This document shows positions 11,215-21,149 of a stretch of 64,000 nucleotides of DNA, in pieces (positions within the stretch are counted from its first letter, which is position 1; every line of letters begins with the position of its first letter). The translations under genes and the position numbers were made by a program. The notes under the pieces were generated by a model. That model saw nothing but the letters and a program-made list of their open reading frames with translations, did no database searches and was not told the DNA's origin. The stretch comes from Paguma larvata (taxonomy: Eukaryota > Chordata > Mammalia > Carnivora > Viverridae), in contig CM057833.1 of assembly GCA_030068075.1 (NCBI GenBank), positions 43,419,587-43,483,586 on the forward strand. The letters run 5' to 3'.

Positions 11215-11228
11215 CCAACTGACATTTT
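11215..11228. repeat. Target-site duplication, right copy (L1)
   Basis: 14-bp CCAACTGACATTTT, identical to 10832-10845. Confidence 0.85.
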
Positions 11229-12149
11229 CCAAGTGTTACTTTCCTCAAGTCAAGGCTCAAAATACTATTTGCTATTCTACCCAGATGCCGTGTACATTCA
11301 GCATTTACATTTGGGTGCCTGCTATTCAGTCTCTAGTGTCCTTTCTGATGTCAGCATTTGGCAAAATCCTATACGTGCTATCCCCAGACAGAAGACAATA
11401 GAAGTCCTTGTTGGGGATTTCTTTGGATTTCTGCATCAAGTTACCAGTTCTGGTCATTCTGCTTCTGCATTTTCATTCTGCTCATGTTCTTACAATTAGA
11501 GTTAGGTCTTGTTTGATAACATGTATTGGTAGCTTTTGGTGAAGTATTATGAAACCCAAGCCTGGAACTTATTGCTTGCTCCTTTCTTAATCTTAGAAAT
11601 GTAGCCTGAACTTTTCCTCACCCCCATACCTTTAACTCACCTCCCTCCAACTAATTGCAAGAAAATAGCTAAAGGTCTATTTGGGCTCCATTTTCCTACT
11701 GCTGGACCCTCAAAGGTGTTTCCTTCCTACTGGACTTTTTCTTCATGCCACTTCCTGCCTCCACCCTCTGCCAACTGCCCTTCCCTTTTAGCTCTGGAAA
11801 GGGCCAGTCCTAGGAAGAACACATCTGACTGCTGTCACCACCCATATGCACTAAGGCCCGTGATCATCTCACCTAATGACAATAATGAAGGACATTCAGA
11901 GTCCTATAGATTTTACAGAGCTATGCCCTATAAGAGCAGTCTTATACTAAAGGGCTAGAGACCTTCGAATTTAAAGTTCCTAGTATTACTGAGCTATCTC
12001 CTTTTTTAAAGTTTTATAAAAACTTTACTCTTGTTAAAAATAAAGCTGCATACTATGCACATTCTTTAAAAATAAGTTTTGTGGTCCTATGTAACTCCAA
12101 ATACTGGTGCTACATGCTTCTTTCTGTATAACCGCGGGTGCCATACTAG
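11229..12149. other. Unique non-coding DNA
   Basis: No gene or bounded repeat. Pyrimidine-rich at 11590-11780. Short frames only. Confidence 0.45.
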
Positions 12150-12275
12150 ATATGAGTACCAGTGTCCTCATTTGTAAAACAGCCATGGTCTTACCATCAC
12201 TGAGACATCGTGAGGAATGAATTGGATCAGTTATATACCAAAGGCTAGAGCGAGGACTGCACACAGTGACTCCTA
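12150..12275 (+). repeat. MIR SINE fragment, sense
   Basis: 'GTGTCCTCATTTGTAAAACA', 'CATCGTGAGGAATGAATTGG', 'GCACACAGTGACT' follow the MIR 3' half (cctcatctgtaaaatgg..gttgtgaggattaaatgag..ggcacatagta). Confidence 0.6.
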
Positions 12276-12769
12276 TACCGGGGCTCCTTTCAATAACAGA
12301 GCCTTTTCCTAGAATTAGGGCACAAATTCCATTTTGGGAGAAGACTCTTAAGTTTGAGGGCTGCTATTGGTCAATAGGAGCCAGACCTAAGTGGGTCCTT
12401 GAGTGTCCATCAGAGGAACTCACATCGTTAAAACTCCCTTTCCTTTCCTATGGCTCTTGTAAGCCACAGATCCAATTTTAACATGCTCTCACTGAAACTT
12501 AACCACAGGGATCTTGGGAGACCTCTGCCTGAACTTTCGTGGGTAGAAAAGGGAAGTGGAGCTTGGCGGGGGGCGGTTGTTGAGGATGGTCTCATAGTGG
12601 ACTAGTCCATGGTACGAAGATTCCAAGGTGATTTTATACACATTATCCCATTTAATTTCTAATGGACCGTGTATGTAGTATGTGTGTGGTTCCTGGGACT
12701 GGAGGACTGGGACTGCTGCTATTATAATATTACTGCTACTATTATTTAATACTAAGGATAGTTGAGAAG
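12276..12769. other. Unique non-coding DNA with a degenerate ATT/CT microsatellite
   Basis: 12712-12757 is a degenerate trinucleotide run (GCTGCTATTATAATATTACT..). 12630-12660 'ACACATTATCCCATTTAATT' resembles an antisense MIR/MIR3. No gene. Confidence 0.4.
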
Positions 12770-12925
12770 GGTCCCAAAGTGGTGAAAGCGATGACTAGTG
12801 AAACCAGACTGCCTGCTTCAATGTGAAGCTCAGATATTAACTGATGAGGATATTAACAGTACCCACTACATGGTGTGGTTCTGGAAATTAAATGCACTAA
12901 AATTCATGAAAAGCTTAGAGCAACT
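12770..12925 (+). repeat. MIR SINE fragment, sense
   Basis: 'GAAACCAGACTGCCTGCTTC', 'GATGAGGATATTAACAGTAC', 'GGAAATTAAATGCACTAAAA' and 'AAGCTTAGAGCAA' track the MIR order (agccagactgcctggg..ataatagtacc..ggattaaatgag..agcgcttagaaca). Confidence 0.6.
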
Positions 12926-13759
12926 TTGGTCAGAGGAAGCACTATTTAGAAGTTGTAGCAGCTGGTATTGTGCTAATAGTATTATTGTGTGCAGTCATGA
13001 CTTAGCTTTGGTTGCAGGCTAAGGAATCAATACTGAGAATACTCTAACCCTGCAAATGCCCAGTACTGGTTACTATTTATAATTTATGATGATGTGCAAA
13101 TCATCATAGCATAATGTGAACTTTCCTTCATTAGATTCTGAGTTTCTCAGGCACAGAACCACGCCAAAGAGATAGCAGAAGTATGAATAAAGTGTGAGAG
13201 GGACCATGGGTCCAAATTTGGGAATACTTACATGGCAGAGGGATGATGGCATGTCATAGCTATATATAAAGAGCCACAGGATAAAAAGAGTACATTTGCA
13301 CGAAATATCAAGTTTAACAGGGAATGTAACTTAAGTAACATTTAAACATCCAGAAATATTATAGACTGGAAGGTCAAGTTGGTCTAGTTCTTAGGTAAGC
13401 CGTTAGTCCTTAAAGAACTCCTACAGAGATTGCTTTGGGCTCTGATCAGATGTCCCTGAGAACCCTAGAAGTTCGAGACACCGGAGGCAGGGGAACTAAT
13501 TTGAAGCCTTCTGTAGTCACCTGCAGGGAGACAATGGAGTCAACTGATGGTAGAGTGCTCCTCATGAGGCATAGGTACAAGCTGGGGAGAGAAAGTAACC
13601 ATGGGCATTTGGACCACTTCATGTAACTTCCTTGTGCCTTCAGGACTTGAGCCTCATCTCGAATAAACCACTGCCATATGATAGAGTACTGCTGTTTGCG
13701 CCTAACTTGATGGCTTAGTCCTAGTAAATATCAGACAACATCTGGTTCATCATGAGCAG
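12926..13759. other. Unique non-coding DNA
   Basis: No repeat or gene recognised. The frame 13435-13626 is anonymous. Confidence 0.45.
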
Positions 13760-14053
13760 CTTGGGTTGCATGGTTATTTGGCTAAGCGTTCAACCTCCAC
13801 TAAGGCCCAGTAGCAGGCCAGGGAAGTGGCTGTAGGGATAGAGGGAAGGATAATAGGAAAACAATGTAAAGGGAGGTAGGTATGGCATCCTAAGGTCATA
13901 ATGAAGCAAATATGCTGCTGTTCTGGGAGAAACAATACCAAAAGGCATGGGGACTGGAGGGGGAGTACCTCAGAGTGTAGAATATTGGGATGGGGAGGGT
14001 TACAAGACATAATTTATGTTTTCCCCTTTTTTTTTAATCTGTTTAAAATATGC
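13760..14053 (-). repeat. Probable antisense L2, part 1
   Basis: Purine-rich 'AGGGATAGAGGGAAGG', 'GGGAGGTAGGTATGGCATCC' and 'CTGGGAGAAACAATACC' are consistent with the antisense L2 body, which continues on the other side of the SINE at 14262-14480. This part alone would not be decisive. Confidence 0.35.
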
Positions 14054-14257
14054 AGAGTAAAGCCACCTGGGTGGTTCAGTCGGTTAAGCGTCTGACTTCA
14101 GCTCAGGTCAACATCTCACATTTCATGAGTTCAAGTCCCATTCCGGTCTCTGTGCTGACAGCTCAGAGCCTGGAGCCTGTTTTGGATTCTGTGTGTCTCC
14201 TCTCTCTCTGCCCTTCCCTGATTTCTTGCTCTCAAAAACAAACATTTAAAAAATAAA
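14054..14257 (+). mobile_element. Felid-type CAN-SINE, sense, 10-bp TSD
   Basis: Full-length order: 'CACCTGGGTGGTTCAGTCGG' (pol III A-box region), 'GAGTTCAAGTCCC' (B-box region), 'CTGTGCTGACAGCTCAGAGC', 'CTCCTCTCTCTCTGCCC', then a short A-rich tail. Flanked by TAAAATATGC at 14044-14053 and 14258-14267. It splits an L2-like sequence. Confidence 0.92.
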
Positions 14258-14261
14258 TAAA

Positions 14262-14480
14262 ATATGCTGGGTATGGAAAGGGTAGTAGAGGAGTTCAGAG
14301 AAGGCAACAGTGACTATGGGCTGAATGTGGAGAAGTGGGGAGCAGAGGCAGCACCTTAAATCAATGGAACTTGGCCTCAGCCTCAAAGACTTGGTAGGAC
14401 TTTGGGGGGAATGGAAGAGCATTCCAGACAGGGAAAAGGCATCAGCCTTGAAGCCCTTATAATAATACAACTTGGCTCCT
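14262..14480 (-). repeat. L2 LINE fragment, antisense, part 2
   Basis: 'GGAAGAGCATTCCAGACAGG' followed by 'GAAAAGGCATCAGCCTTGA' matches the antisense L2 phrase (gaagagcattccaggcagagggaacagcaagtgcaaaggccctga). Confidence 0.65.
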
Positions 14481-15009
14481 CACTTTGATTCGAGGGGGAA
14501 GAATTCACCCAAGGCCATCAGCCAAGTAGAGGAGCTCAGAGGTCAAGGACTGTACTGTTTTTTGGAGCATTTCTCGTTTGAGCTTAAGTGAAGCTGAACC
14601 CTGCAGGGAAATGAGCACATGTTACACATCTCCAAAGCCAGGAGGCTTCGTGGCCAGGAAACTATGCTGGTCAGATAGTAACACAAATGAGTAATGCCCT
14701 CTTGCTACGTCTCATGTGGTTTGAGACCCTGGGAATCTGGGCCAGGCAGTAGATAAATAGGCCCGACTCCAAGTAAGGGTGGTAAAGAACATTGTTTTGC
14801 GAATTACAAAAGGAGTTTTCAGTCCAGTGTCCCTGAACAAGCCAAGATTCTTCTCTGGACCTTAGTTTCCTCATTCATATCTTGATCTGGTACTCTAAAG
14901 AGCCCTCAGTTGCCAACAGGTGTACGCCCCCTCAGGCAGGACTGTATCCTAATGACAGATGCTAAAATGCAAGCATAAACAGGCTCAGACTTAGGGACAA
15001 GTCATTTCA
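14481..15009. other. Unique DNA with a MIR fossil near 14800-14900
   Basis: The only identifiable part is sense MIR-like: 'TCTCTGGACCTTAGTTTCCT' and 'CATTCATATCTTG'. The rest is anonymous and holds no gene. Confidence 0.45.
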
Positions 15010-15200
15010 CATACATTCCTACTCATCCTTTAAGATTCAGTTCAATGTCTCTTCACTGGGAAGCCCAGACTCCCACAGTCAGAGCTGTTTCGTGCTGTCC
15101 TATGTTCCCACAGCACTTAGGAATACATCATCACAATCAGGACTGTGCAAGGAAATGTCGAAAAGGCCATCTCTCCTTTGTGGTTATTTCAAGTTTATTC
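15010..15200 (+). repeat. L2 LINE fragment, sense
   Basis: 'ACTCATCCTTTAAGATTCAG', 'TTCAATGTCTCTTCACTGGG' and 'AAGCCCAGACTCCCACAG' follow the L2 3' phrase (tcatcctttaagactcagctcaaatgtcacctcctcc..aagcc). A clear match. Confidence 0.7.
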
Positions 15201-15469
15201 AAGTCTTTCCATTACGCTTTTCAGATCAGAATTCTCAGCCTCTAACACTCCGTGCACCTGGCAAAAGGTGAACAAATAAGACACTGAATTCTCAGTGATA
15301 GGAAATTTCTCTTAAGGCAGAGCGTCTTATCTGTTACCTGTCTATGTGAGTGAGCAATCTCTTCATCTGCATAAACCAAGGTATGTTTATCATGAGGCTT
15401 AGATGCTCAGATATTCCATAAAGTAACAATTTACTTTTCTCCCCTCAGCCCTTACATTATAGGTGCAGT

Positions 15470-15661
15470 ATTAGAAAGAACAGGACACAGAGTTAGAGAG
15501 TCATTGGTTAAACCCAAGGTCTACCACTTGCTTGCTATGCTTTCTTAGAAAATCCACTTCTCTTCTGAGCCTTAATTTCTCCCTCAAAAAAAATCCACTA
15601 TATTAAATCCAAAGGGTTATTGTAAAGATTAACTAAAGCAGTATGCAAAAAAAAAAAAAAA
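15470..15661 (+). repeat. MIR SINE fragment with A15 tract
   Basis: 'GGACACAGAGTTAGAGAGTC', 'CTACCACTTGCTTGCTATGC', 'CTTCTGAGCCTTAATTTCTC', 'GGGTTATTGTAAAGATTAAC' follow the MIR order end to end. A homopolymer A15 at 15647-15661 ends the block. Confidence 0.65.
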
Positions 15662-16438
15662 CTAACACAGTTGAAGGTTTTAAAAAGGTAGAAGTTGAAA
15701 ACCTACTGTATGCCAGTCTGACACCAACACATACTTGGGCTTCCCTGTAAGTTTGTTGGAAAGTCAGAGAAAGTTTCCTTTCAGAGGGGCTGGAGGTGAA
15801 TTTACTTTCTTCCCAATCAGGCGATAGCAGAAGAGGGTTGTAGATGGGTAGGCAAAGCTAGACTTGCTTTATGCCTGGAAAACAGCCAGCTGGGCTTAGC
15901 TGGGTCCATTCTGGTGCCAAAAAGTTGAACTACAGAGCAAAGGTTCGCCCCTTGGAAACCAGAGGAGCAGTAAGCCCCCAGCTGTGCTGGTCAAATGTGA
16001 CTTTGCCAAGATAAGCACCTCATGTGACTTAGGCCTCCTGGCTATGTCCTCTCCTTCTGATACGGATGGTGGCTCTTCACACAGCATAGCCCTCCATGCA
16101 ATGGAAATTCAGGTGACAGTCACTGAACTCCAGCTTAGCACCACGGTGTGTGATTTGCATCTGCTCACAGCATCTTCACCAGCCTAACAGTACTATTTAA
16201 CACATGGGAAAATTGGCATCAGCAAATCTGATACTTGAATTCTTTGGAGCTTTAAAAGCTAAGTTTTGCTCTGTGATACCACAGGATGGAAAGAAATCTG
16301 TAGGTCATCTTCAGAGGAAGACATTAGTAGTTACAGCATAGTAATAAAATTCACAGTAATAGAACATTCATCGGGTTGGTAGTAGACATTGTGTGATACA
16401 GTAGTTCTCAATGGGGACTGATTTTGAGATCCAGGGGC
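15662..16438. other. Unique non-coding DNA
   Basis: Nothing firm. 16130-16200 has a faint MIR-like run. Anonymous frames on both strands at 15896-16187. Confidence 0.4.
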
Positions 16439-16723
16439 ATTTGGTAACTTGGAAGCCCAACATCAAGACACCAGCAGATTTGGTGTCTAGTGAGAAGTCA
16501 CTTCCTGATTCAAAGATGGTGGTCTTTTTGCATGTCTTACATGTGGCAGAAGAGGCCAGAAAACTCTCTGGGGTCTCTTTTTTAAGGGAACAAATCCAAT
16601 TCGTGAGGACTCCACCATCAGGACTTAGACATCTCCCAAAGGCCTCAACTCCAAATACTATCAAACACTGGAGGTTAGGATTTCACATGAATTTCAGGGT
16701 CAAACATTCAGTCTATAGCATTC
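16439..16723 (-). repeat. MaLR solo LTR (MLT1A/MST type), antisense
   Basis: Reading + strand: 'GATTTGGTGTCTAGTGAGAA', 'CTCTCTGGGGTCTCTTTTTT', 'AATCCAATTCGTGAGGACTC', 'ACATCTCCCAAAGGCC', 'ACATTCAGTCTATAGCA'. This is the reverse complement of the MaLR LTR that starts with TGCTATAGACTGAATGT. No internal retroviral region remains. The 98- and 107-codon frames at 16368-16734 fall inside it and are artefacts. Confidence 0.8.
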
Positions 16724-17925
16724 CTAGTGCTTAATAGATGCTCTGACGGAGGTGCCAGCCTATGAGGAGACTATCTGCAAGTTGCTCTGTCCACAGATAA
16801 GCTGGTATGGACTAAGAAATGGTGTCAGGCTTCAGAGGGCTGGGAAGCTTCCAGAAGCAGCATAGAGTTCTAAAGGTCAAGTGAGTCGTAAAAGTCCTAG
16901 AGAAGTTTTCTGGAACGGAAAATCAGACTTTCCCAAGACCTCAAGTGGATGGCAGAGTCTAGACTCTAACCACCCTCTATACTCGTCAGCCAGGCCCCTT
17001 GACATGGTTACATGACATTTGAATGAGAGTATCAATGTGAAATGCCTAAGGAAGACCATTGATGTAGGAATGTGAGGGATAAATAGGTATTATGGGCTTT
17101 TTGTGAAAGGAGAAGGACCTAAGGCCTTTAAAAATGCACACATCTCCAGAACGTACCTGATAGAATTGTTTGTGGATGGAGGTGGGAGGGAGGGGTCTTC
17201 AGACAATGAATTCTTCCGTGGGAACACCTCCATGCAAGTCATTATCTAACTTCATGCTCATGGTTGACCATGCAAAAATGTGATCTTATTTAGTGGCCCT
17301 AATGTACTTGCTAATTGGTTTTCTAGACTACATGTTTTTCATCATTTTCTCATTGGAATATTAGGAAATTTGTTAAGTGGACAATTAGCACTTGATTTGA
17401 CAATCCCTCTTAATTTTCAGTTTACATTGCAACTGTCTCAGCCAAAAGGGTCTCCCTAGAATTCCTTACACCCTGATCACTCAATTTCTGTACTTAAAAT
17501 TCTCTTGATTCTTTAGTAACAGACCTTGGAGGGACCTAGAAATTATTTGGTGAAACCCAAACATTTTATGGATGTGGTAATTGGGGTTCAGAGAAAAAGG
17601 AAATGACTATTATAATCATCACAATCATAAGCAAGAATTACAATCATGATTAATATCGCTGTATATGCGTATAAAGCTTCAAAGTTTGTAAGTCATTTTT
17701 ATTCAACTTATCTTGAATACCATAGCAACATCATCGGGCAACAAGACAGAATATTCTCACAAGAATTGCTCAAAAATCACAGTTAAGATAATCCAAGTAC
17801 CTACACCCAAAGCCAGGTCTCATAGTAAGTTATTGTGTATCCTTGACATTATGCATCTCTCCACACAGCTCCTTATGGAGTCAAGACAGTCTCCTAGATT
17901 TGTTTATTGCTTTGAAGGACATAAT
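16724..17925. other. Unique non-coding DNA with an AT-rich homeodomain-motif patch
   Basis: No repeat recognised. 17280-17460 contains 'TGCTAATTGG', 'ACAATTAGC' and other TAATT cores. It may be a conserved enhancer, but conservation was not testable here. Confidence 0.3.
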
Positions 17926-18060
17926 GAGGCCAAGTTCAAAGAGTCAGATTTGGATCCAAGTTCTGTTTCTACCCGTATTAGTATGGCCTTAGACAAATTA
18001 TTGAACTTGTATCTTCATTTGAAGTATTGATTTCAATATTATAAATATTTATAAAATGAT
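17926..18060 (+). repeat. MIR SINE fragment, sense
   Basis: 'AGAGTCAGATTTGGATCCAA', 'GTATGGCCTTAGACAAATTA', 'TTGAACTTGTATCTTCATTT' follow the MIR core (gactgcctgggttcgaatcc..gtgaccttgggcaag..). Confidence 0.55.
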
Positions 18061-18785
18061 AGTTATTAAGAGTCCTCTGACTCTTTGACCTCAGCTGGCC
18101 ACCAGTGAGGTTACTATATGATTATCTGCTACTGTTGGAGACATAGGGTATCATTCTTGCTTAGATCTCATTCCTTTGCCAAATAAAGACCATTCCCCTC
18201 CCTGAATGGGTGACCTCCCAGTCAAGGGCAATGAGAAGTGAAGCTTAAGTTATGAAGAGTTCCAGCAGCTGGAGGCATCCTTCATAATTAAAGGATAAAC
18301 AAATCTTTGAAGCAAAGTAGAATGTTGCTTTACGACAATAAAAACAACCTTCTACAGTCACTTACAATACTGTTTGGAAGCGGTTTTCCCACTCTAAGGT
18401 CAGACAGGGGCCAAGACTTCATTCTTTCATCTGCAGAATTTACTTCTCTTGTAGCTTGGTAAGAGCCAACAATGCCCTGTGGCCACCAAGGAAGCAGATA
18501 CTATACCAGGCTGCATTACCGATGTGCAGCTTCTAGGGGTCTACCTCCCCAAGTCCCTTGCCTCTGTATTAGCTGTGGATTCCTTAAATCTCATTGAAAA
18601 GTACACTCATCGTGATCTTATGCTCCCAAGGCCCCATAGTATGCTCCTCTGTGTCTTAGTCTTCATGAATTACACCAGCATCTCTTTTGTCAATTAAAAC
18701 TGAAATATGTTTATTATCTTTACCATTTAAACATAACTGCCAACCATACTTGAGTTTACCTTTGAGGTGCCTTCCAAATCCAGCC
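18061..18785. other. Unique non-coding DNA
   Basis: No gene or repeat identified. The frame 18479-18697 is anonymous. Confidence 0.45.
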
Positions 18786-18968
18786 CTATTTTTTTTAATT
18801 TATTTTGTGAGAGCACAGCAGTGCAGAGAGAACCCCAAACAGGTTCCACATGGTTAGTGTTCAAGCCCAGGCTCCACACTGGGCTTGAACACACGAAACC
18901 ATGAGATCATGACCTGAGCTAACATCTAGAATCAGACATTTGACTGGACAACCCAGGCGACACCCCCC
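18786..18968 (-). mobile_element. CAN-SINE, antisense, with a perfect hairpin
   Basis: Starts T-rich, then 'AACAGGTTCCACATGG', 'GGGCTTGAACACACGAAACC' and 'ATGAGATCATGACCTGAGC', the antisense felid SINE. Flanks 'AGCCCTATTTTT' and 'AACCCTGTTTTT' look like a decayed TSD. It contains a 14-bp perfect inverted repeat described separately. Confidence 0.85.
18857..18892. repeat. Perfect inverted repeat (14-bp arms, 8-nt loop)
   Basis: Arms GTGTTCAAGCCCAG (18857-18870) and CTGGGCTTGAACAC (18879-18892) are exact reverse complements, separated by GCTCCACA. The right arm is the SINE B-box region. The left arm replaces the sequence normally found there in other copies. Confidence 0.9.
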
Positions 18969-19119
18969 AAACCCTGTTTTTAATTTCTAATCCCACGTCC
19001 TCATTATGACCACTCTCATTTCCTACTTCAATTGTTACAAGAGCTTTCCCAACCTGCCTTCAAGATGACAATACCAATATTATTGGATAGTAATGGTGAG
19101 ACGTATCACAGGTCCTATC

Positions 19120-19376
19120 ATGAAGACCTTCATATGCTTTGCTAAAAAGTTTACAATTTGGTAAGTAATGGGAGCCAGGTGATGGTGTCAGATTTATATT
19201 TTAGAAAAATAATCCTAGAAGTATAGATGATGAATTAAAAGGTTTAAGAGTGAAGGACAGAGGCCAGCCCAAAGAGGTGATTGCAATAATCTAACTGCAA
19301 GGTGACCAGAAACTTCAATGGAGTAGTGACAATATAGATGGGTCAGAGGGAATGTTTTGAGAAATAGCAGTGTGAT
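19120..19376 (-). repeat. L2 LINE fragment, antisense, left of an L1 insertion
   Basis: 'GGGAGCCAGGTGATGG', 'TCAGATTTATATTTTAGAAA', 'TTGCAATAATCTAACTGC', 'AAGGTGACCAGAAAC' follow the antisense L2 body (cagatttacatttttaaaaag..ttgcagtaatccaggc..). The L2 was interrupted by the L1 that follows. Confidence 0.55.
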
Positions 19377-19393
19377 AGAAGTAAAGGGATTGG
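19377..19393. repeat. Target-site duplication, left copy (L1)
   Basis: 17-bp AGAAGTAAAGGGATTGG, identical to 19944-19960. Confidence 0.92.
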
Positions 19394-19943
19394 CAGCAAT
19401 AGCACTGCTAGGAATCTACCCAAGAGACCAGGAATGCTGATGCATAGGAGCACGTGTACCCCAATGTTCATAGCAGCACTTTCGACAATAGCCAAATCAT
19501 GGAAAGAGACCAAGTGCCCATCAACTGACGAATGGACAAACAAGTTATGGTACTTATATACAATGGACTACTACGTGGCAATGAGAAAAAATGAAATCTG
19601 GCTGTGTGTAGCAACATAGACGGAACTGGAGGGTATTATGTTAAGTGAAATAAGTCAGTCAGAAAAAGACAGATACCATATGTTTCCACGAATAGGTGGA
19701 CTTTGTGAGACTAAGCAAAAACCAGGGGGAGGGGAAGAGGAGAAAAGAAAAAAAGACACAGAGAGGGAGGGAGATAAAACATAAGAGACTCTCAAAGACT
19801 AAGAAAAAACTGAGGGTGAAGGGGGATGAGGGAAGGGGGAGAGGGGGTGACGGGCATTAAAGAGGGCACATGTTGGGATGAACACTGGGTGTTACATATA
19901 AACCAATTTGAAAATAAACTATTATAAAATTAAAAAAAAAAAA
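19394..19943 (+). mobile_element. 5'-truncated LINE-1 (carnivore), sense, perfect 17-bp TSD
   Basis: About 550 bp: the C-terminal end of ORF2, a purine-rich 3' UTR, then a terminal A12 (19932-19943). The reading frame around 19434-19619 gives the familiar LINE-1 ORF2 tail (residues like PMFIAALSTIAKSW, CPSTDEW, YTMDYYVAMRKNE). The 3' UTR has a GA-rich run (19725-19800) and 'GGGTGACGGGCATTAAAGAG', then 'TGAACACTGGGTGTTA'. It lacks endonuclease and reverse transcriptase domains, so it is inert. The identical TSD copies and a still-recognisable poly-A suggest a lineage-specific insertion. Confidence 0.95.
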
Positions 19944-19960
19944 AGAAGTAAAGGGATTGG
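19944..19960. repeat. Target-site duplication, right copy (L1)
   Basis: 17-bp AGAAGTAAAGGGATTGG, identical to 19377-19393. The first A could also belong to the poly-A tail. Confidence 0.92.
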
Positions 19961-20060
19961 TATCCAATAGTCTAGGGGATGAGGGAGACCAGACTCTAGA
20001 ATAATGACAAGATTGTCTTGGGATAGATGGAAACATTTACAATGGAAAAGGGAAAACACA
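19961..20060 (-). repeat. L2 fragment, antisense, right of the L1
   Basis: 'TAGGGGATGAGGGAGACCAG' and 'TGACAAGATTGTC' are compatible with the antisense L2 stretch expected right after 19376, supporting an insertion into L2. Confidence 0.4.
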
Positions 20061-20419
20061 GTAAAATAAAATCTTTCTTCTAATACTTCAAAAGCTACCC
20101 TAGTAAAAGAAAAAAAAAAAAAAGCAAGCATTGATTGATTCATGTTCTGAATGTCTTCTGAAGGCAAATCAAAGGCTGAGGTTGGGAGGAACAGATTTAA
20201 GTTTTACAAAAATAGAGCTTTCTAAATGGTTGCCCCCTAATGGGCTCTGACTAGGAGTTCGTTCATTGGTTCATAGTTGCATCCAGTCCAGTCCCTTGTT
20301 GTATAATATAAGGCAAATCATCGATGAACAAAAACATTCCCTCAAACATGGTAATTCTAGATTCTTTGAGTCCTAGAGAATCACACTTAAGAAGACACAA
20401 CTATGCCATGACTGACAAT
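20061..20419. other. Unique non-coding DNA
   Basis: No gene. Contains a short A-rich run at 20108-20123 and nothing else identifiable. Confidence 0.45.
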
Positions 20420-20570
20420 AGTGCTTGCCTGGAAATTTGGTGGCCAGTGTTCTGGTCCCAGCTCTATACCTGCCAAACTTACAGGTGACATTGAGTTGCT
20501 TTCCTCTGGGCTCTACTTTCCATCTGCATAAACAATGAGGAGTGGGAGTAATTAACACAAAAATAGTGAG
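20420..20570 (+). repeat. MIR SINE fragment, sense
   Basis: 'GTTCTGGTCCCAGCTCTATA', 'GACATTGAGTTGCTTTCCTC' and 'CATCTGCATAAACAATGAGG' track MIR (cgaatcccagctctgcc..cctcatctgtaaaatgggg). Confidence 0.6.
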
Positions 20571-20989
20571 CACCCCTTAACACTAGCTTCTTTTGTTACA
20601 CCCAAGCATCATGTCCTGGATTTCATGTGTATTAGGTTCCTTAATCCTCAAAATGGCTCTGTATTATAATTTTATAGATGAACCTCTAGGGTTCACAGAG
20701 ATGATCTTTGTCATTTTTACACTTCCTGATTCTACTGTTCTAATGCCAATGAGAGTTGGAGCTGAGTCTTGTTATAGTATCTGAGAGACAAGTCCACAAA
20801 CTGCTAAGGTCCCTGGCCTTTCTGTGGTTTGATTATTCTACCTTTCCTGACTTCTGGAACAAACCCCAAGATTCTGCTTCTTGCTCAAAATAGCCTGTTT
20901 CAACTCAAAGGACAATAATAATACACTAGTTACAGGATACCTAAAGCCAGGTGGAGGATCTGATTATATACCCTATGTGCACCCAAGTA
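20571..20989. other. Mostly unique DNA
   Basis: A MIR/L2-like phrase 'CTTAATCCTCAAAATGGCTC' with 'TTTTATAGATGAACC' sits at 20640-20685. Otherwise anonymous, with no gene. Confidence 0.4.
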
Positions 20990-21105
20990 GGCACAAGTGA
21001 TTTGTTTGTCTCTCCCTCGAGGTCAGATACCATGTCTGGTTCATTTTTCTCTACTCAGTGCTTAGCCCAGGGTCCAGCACCTCTTAGGCACTCTGCCAAT
21101 AATTG
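20990..21105 (+). repeat. L2 3' end, sense
   Basis: 'GAGGTCAGATACCATGTCTG', 'CAGTGCTTAGCCCAGGGTCC', 'TAGGCACTCTGCCAATAATT' match the L2 terminus (gagggcagggactgtgtctg..cagcgcctagcacagtgcc..taggcgctcaataaat). Confidence 0.7.
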
Positions 21106-21149
21106 TTCAAGGAGAGGCTTTTAAAAGACTTCATAGTGATGAATGAATA

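Noticed and set aside
10985..11401. 138-codon sense open frame
   Set aside because: Its first half is antisense to a LINE-1 ORF2 tail; no protein is expected.
14054..14257. SINE heads as functional tRNA genes
   Set aside because: A- and B-box-like regions are present because CAN-SINEs derive from tRNA-Lys, but no cloverleaf with intact acceptor stem was found in this or the other copies.
19434..19619. LINE-1 ORF2 C-terminal peptide as a possible active element
   Set aside because: Only the last ~550 bp of the element is present; there is no endonuclease or reverse transcriptase, so it cannot be autonomous.
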